Shown here piece after piece: positions 62,843 through 64,000 of a DNA stretch of 64,000 nt. This DNA comes from QHXW01 sp035297145 (GTDB lineage: Bacteria; Acidobacteriota; Terriglobia; Bryobacterales; Bryobacteraceae). Both the position numbers and the translations under genes were made by a program. The notes beneath the pieces are model-generated. The model was given only the letters and a program-made list of their open reading frames with translations, did no database searches and was not told where the DNA came from. The stretch lies in NCBI GenBank assembly GCA_035297145.1, contig DATGZN010000004.1:62001-126000 (forward strand). The letters are read 5' to 3'. The stretch's first letter is position 1. Each line of letters begins with the position of its first letter.

Positions 62843-63535
62843 ATGCCAATCTATACAATCGCGGAATATAAGGTGCGGCCGTCGGGGGTCGATAAGGTCA
62901 TGCGAGCCATCGAAGAGTTCGTCCCGTATGTGCAGGCTAACGAAGCAGGCACGCGGATGTACCTTGCGTGGCAGCAGAAGGCGGATCCAACCCAGTTCGT
63001 GCACTTCTTCATCTTTGAAGACGAGGCCGCACACCAGGCTCACGGCCGGTCGGAAGCAGTTAAGCGTTTCGAGGCGGCTTATCGGCCTGAGCTGGTTGGC
63101 GGGGATGTTGTGTTCACCGACTATCACCAGGTGGCATCGAACCAGGAGACCGAGCGGGATGGCGCCGGAAACGCGCGCGCGGTCCTGCAAAAATTCTACG
63201 AGGCAGTTATAAAGAGGGATTTCGCCGCCTGCCGGGGGTATCTGAGCGACGATTTCCTGTTCAAAGGTCTGTTCAGGACATATAGCCACCCGGACGAATA
63301 CCTTGCGGATCTGAAACAACTGTTGCAGATTACAGTTCGGTTGGACATGCAGAAGATGATCGTGCAAGGTAGCGACGTCATGGTGCTGTTTGAGTTGGAG
63401 ACCAAGGCGCCAGCAGCCGCGACGACACTGGTTGCCGAGTGGCACCGGGTCACCGGCGGAAAGATCACACGGGTGCAATCTGTTTTCGATGGCAGGCCGT
63501 TCGAAGCCATGTTTGCGGGGCCCGGTAGTCATTAG
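62843..63535 (+). CDS. Fusion of an ABM-type domain and an NTF2/SnoaL-like domain
   Basis: The 230-residue protein begins with a dimeric alpha-beta-barrel ABM domain (MPIYTIAEYKVRPSGVDKVMRAIEEFVPYVQANEAGTRMY to FEAAYRPELVGGDVVF, about 1-95) and continues with an NTF2/SnoaL-like cone (ARAVLQKFYEAVIKRDFAACRGYLSDDFLFKGLF to VQSVFDGRPFEAMF, about 112-226). Both folds typically act on small aromatic or polyketide-like molecules. It is divergent from the PucR-type regulator and followed by another SnoaL-type gene. The specific reaction is unknown. Confidence 0.83.
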   Translation: MPIYTIAEYKVRPSGVDKVMRAIEEFVPYVQANEAGTRMYLAWQQKADPTQFVHFFIFEDEAAHQAHGRSEAVKRFEAAYRPELVGGDVVFTDYHQVASNQETERDGAGNARAVLQKFYEAVIKRDFAACRGYLSDDFLFKGLFRTYSHPDEYLADLKQLLQITVRLDMQKMIVQGSDVMVLFELETKAPAAATTLVAEWHRVTGGKITRVQSVFDGRPFEAMFAGPGSH

Positions 63536-63587
63536 CAACCCAAGCATCCGGATTCAGCACACCAGCACCACCAACAGGAGAACCAGA

Positions 63588-64000
63588 GTGCAAGAGGAAA
63601 AGAACAAACAAGTCATCCGCGAGTTCACGCGAATTTTCAAGAACGAACACAACGTGAATGGAGTCAGTCATCTCTTCGACAAGAGCTTCACTCATCACTT
63701 CCGTACGCCGCTGTCTGCCGGCTTTGAGGGGCTGCGACAAGTGGGGATCATGATGAACGGCGCATTCCCCGACGTGGTCGTGACGGAGGAGGATCTCATC
63801 GCGGCTGGCAACAGGGTGGTAGAGAGAAGTTCCGCCGTGGCGACTCATAAGGGGTCGATGATGGGGGAAAAGCCCACCAACAAGACTATCAAGTGGAGTG
63901 AGATTCATATTTATCACGTTGAGGACGGCAAGATCCAGGAGCATTGGGCGGAGATCGCCATGATGGAGCTGCTGCAACAAGTTGGTGTTTTGCCACAACT
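63588..64000 (+). CDS. SnoaL-like ester-cyclase-type protein (cut by window end)
   Basis: From GTG 63588, with GGAG seven bases upstream, a frame stays open to the window end, giving 137 residues. It reads EKNKQVIREFTRIFKNEHNVNGVSHLFDKSFTHHF, then GFEGLRQVGIMMNGAFPDVVVTEEDLIAAGNRVVERSSAVATHKGSMMG and WSEIHIYHVEDGKIQEHWAEIAMMELLQQ. This is the full SnoaL/ester-cyclase pattern, with the usual EHW near the end. Only the last few residues should be missing. It follows the fusion gene by 52 bases, probably in one operon, so two NTF2-fold proteins work together under the PucR-type regulator. Confidence 0.85.
   Translation, partial: MQEEKNKQVIREFTRIFKNEHNVNGVSHLFDKSFTHHFRTPLSAGFEGLRQVGIMMNGAFPDVVVTEEDLIAAGNRVVERSSAVATHKGSMMGEKPTNKTIKWSEIHIYHVEDGKIQEHWAEIAMMELLQQVGVLPQ

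Overview
The window is GC-rich chromosomal DNA from a bacterium, most likely an acidobacterium of the Bryobacter/Solibacter type. This is inferred from gene families: two MacB/FtsX-type orphan permeases of about 815 residues, a VWFA-related protein of the acidobacterial type, an Oar-like TonB-dependent receptor with an N-terminal carboxypeptidase-regulatory domain, a DUF6526 protein, a zinc-finger anti-sigma factor carrying a YCF48-like domain, and many short two- to four-gene operons. I found no rRNA, tRNA, CRISPR array, phage or conjugative module.

Layout. 1-2.3 kb: truncated exported protein, then a sigma factor with its membrane anti-sigma partner. 2.3-7.6 kb: DNA repair (AlkD-like glycosylase, ligase-associated exonuclease plus ATP-dependent ligase) and hydroxysqualene dehydroxylase. 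7.5-13.8 kb: small exported protein, orphan response regulator, Tat-exported oxidoreductase, hydrolase, DUF6526, exported ankyrin protein, MurB. 13.8-18 kb: DUF2461, DnaG and RpoD. 18-27.7 kb: exported GH42 glycosidase, a frameshifted VWFA protein, polyphosphate kinase, esterase, exported methyltransferase. 27.7-34 kb: a reverse-transcriptase remnant and two orphan permeases around an exported GlcG-like protein. 34-37 kb: rpsA, an HU-like protein and a HIT protein. 37-39 kb: NAD salvage pair. 39-43.8 kb: GldA/F/G-like ABC operon with a DUF4340 protein. 43.8-51 kb: NfrB-like glycosyltransferase with a c-di-GMP-type MshEN domain, a putative diiron protein, an M28 peptidase, FmdB and malate synthase. 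50.8-51.5 kb: a REP-associated transposase with its REP repeats. 51.5-57.8 kb: a membrane-anchored protein, aroF behind a classical attenuator, and the Oar-like receptor. 57.8-64 kb: serine hydrolase, a two-component pair, a PucR-type regulator with an adjacent palindrome, and two NTF2/SnoaL-fold proteins, the last cut by the window end.

The most striking observation is upstream of aroF (DAHP synthase), at 53490-53656 on the minus strand. A promoter is followed by a 21-codon leader ORF with seven Phe/Tyr codons, then three mutually exclusive helices ending in an intrinsic terminator just before the aroF ribosome-binding site. All parts of a ribosome-mediated Phe/Tyr attenuator are present. 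Secondary themes are several apparently leaderless transcripts, a complete RAYT/REP unit, and a Phe/Tyr-independent set of palindromic operator candidates.

All functional calls rest on reading protein motifs and DNA signals by eye. No database search was run.
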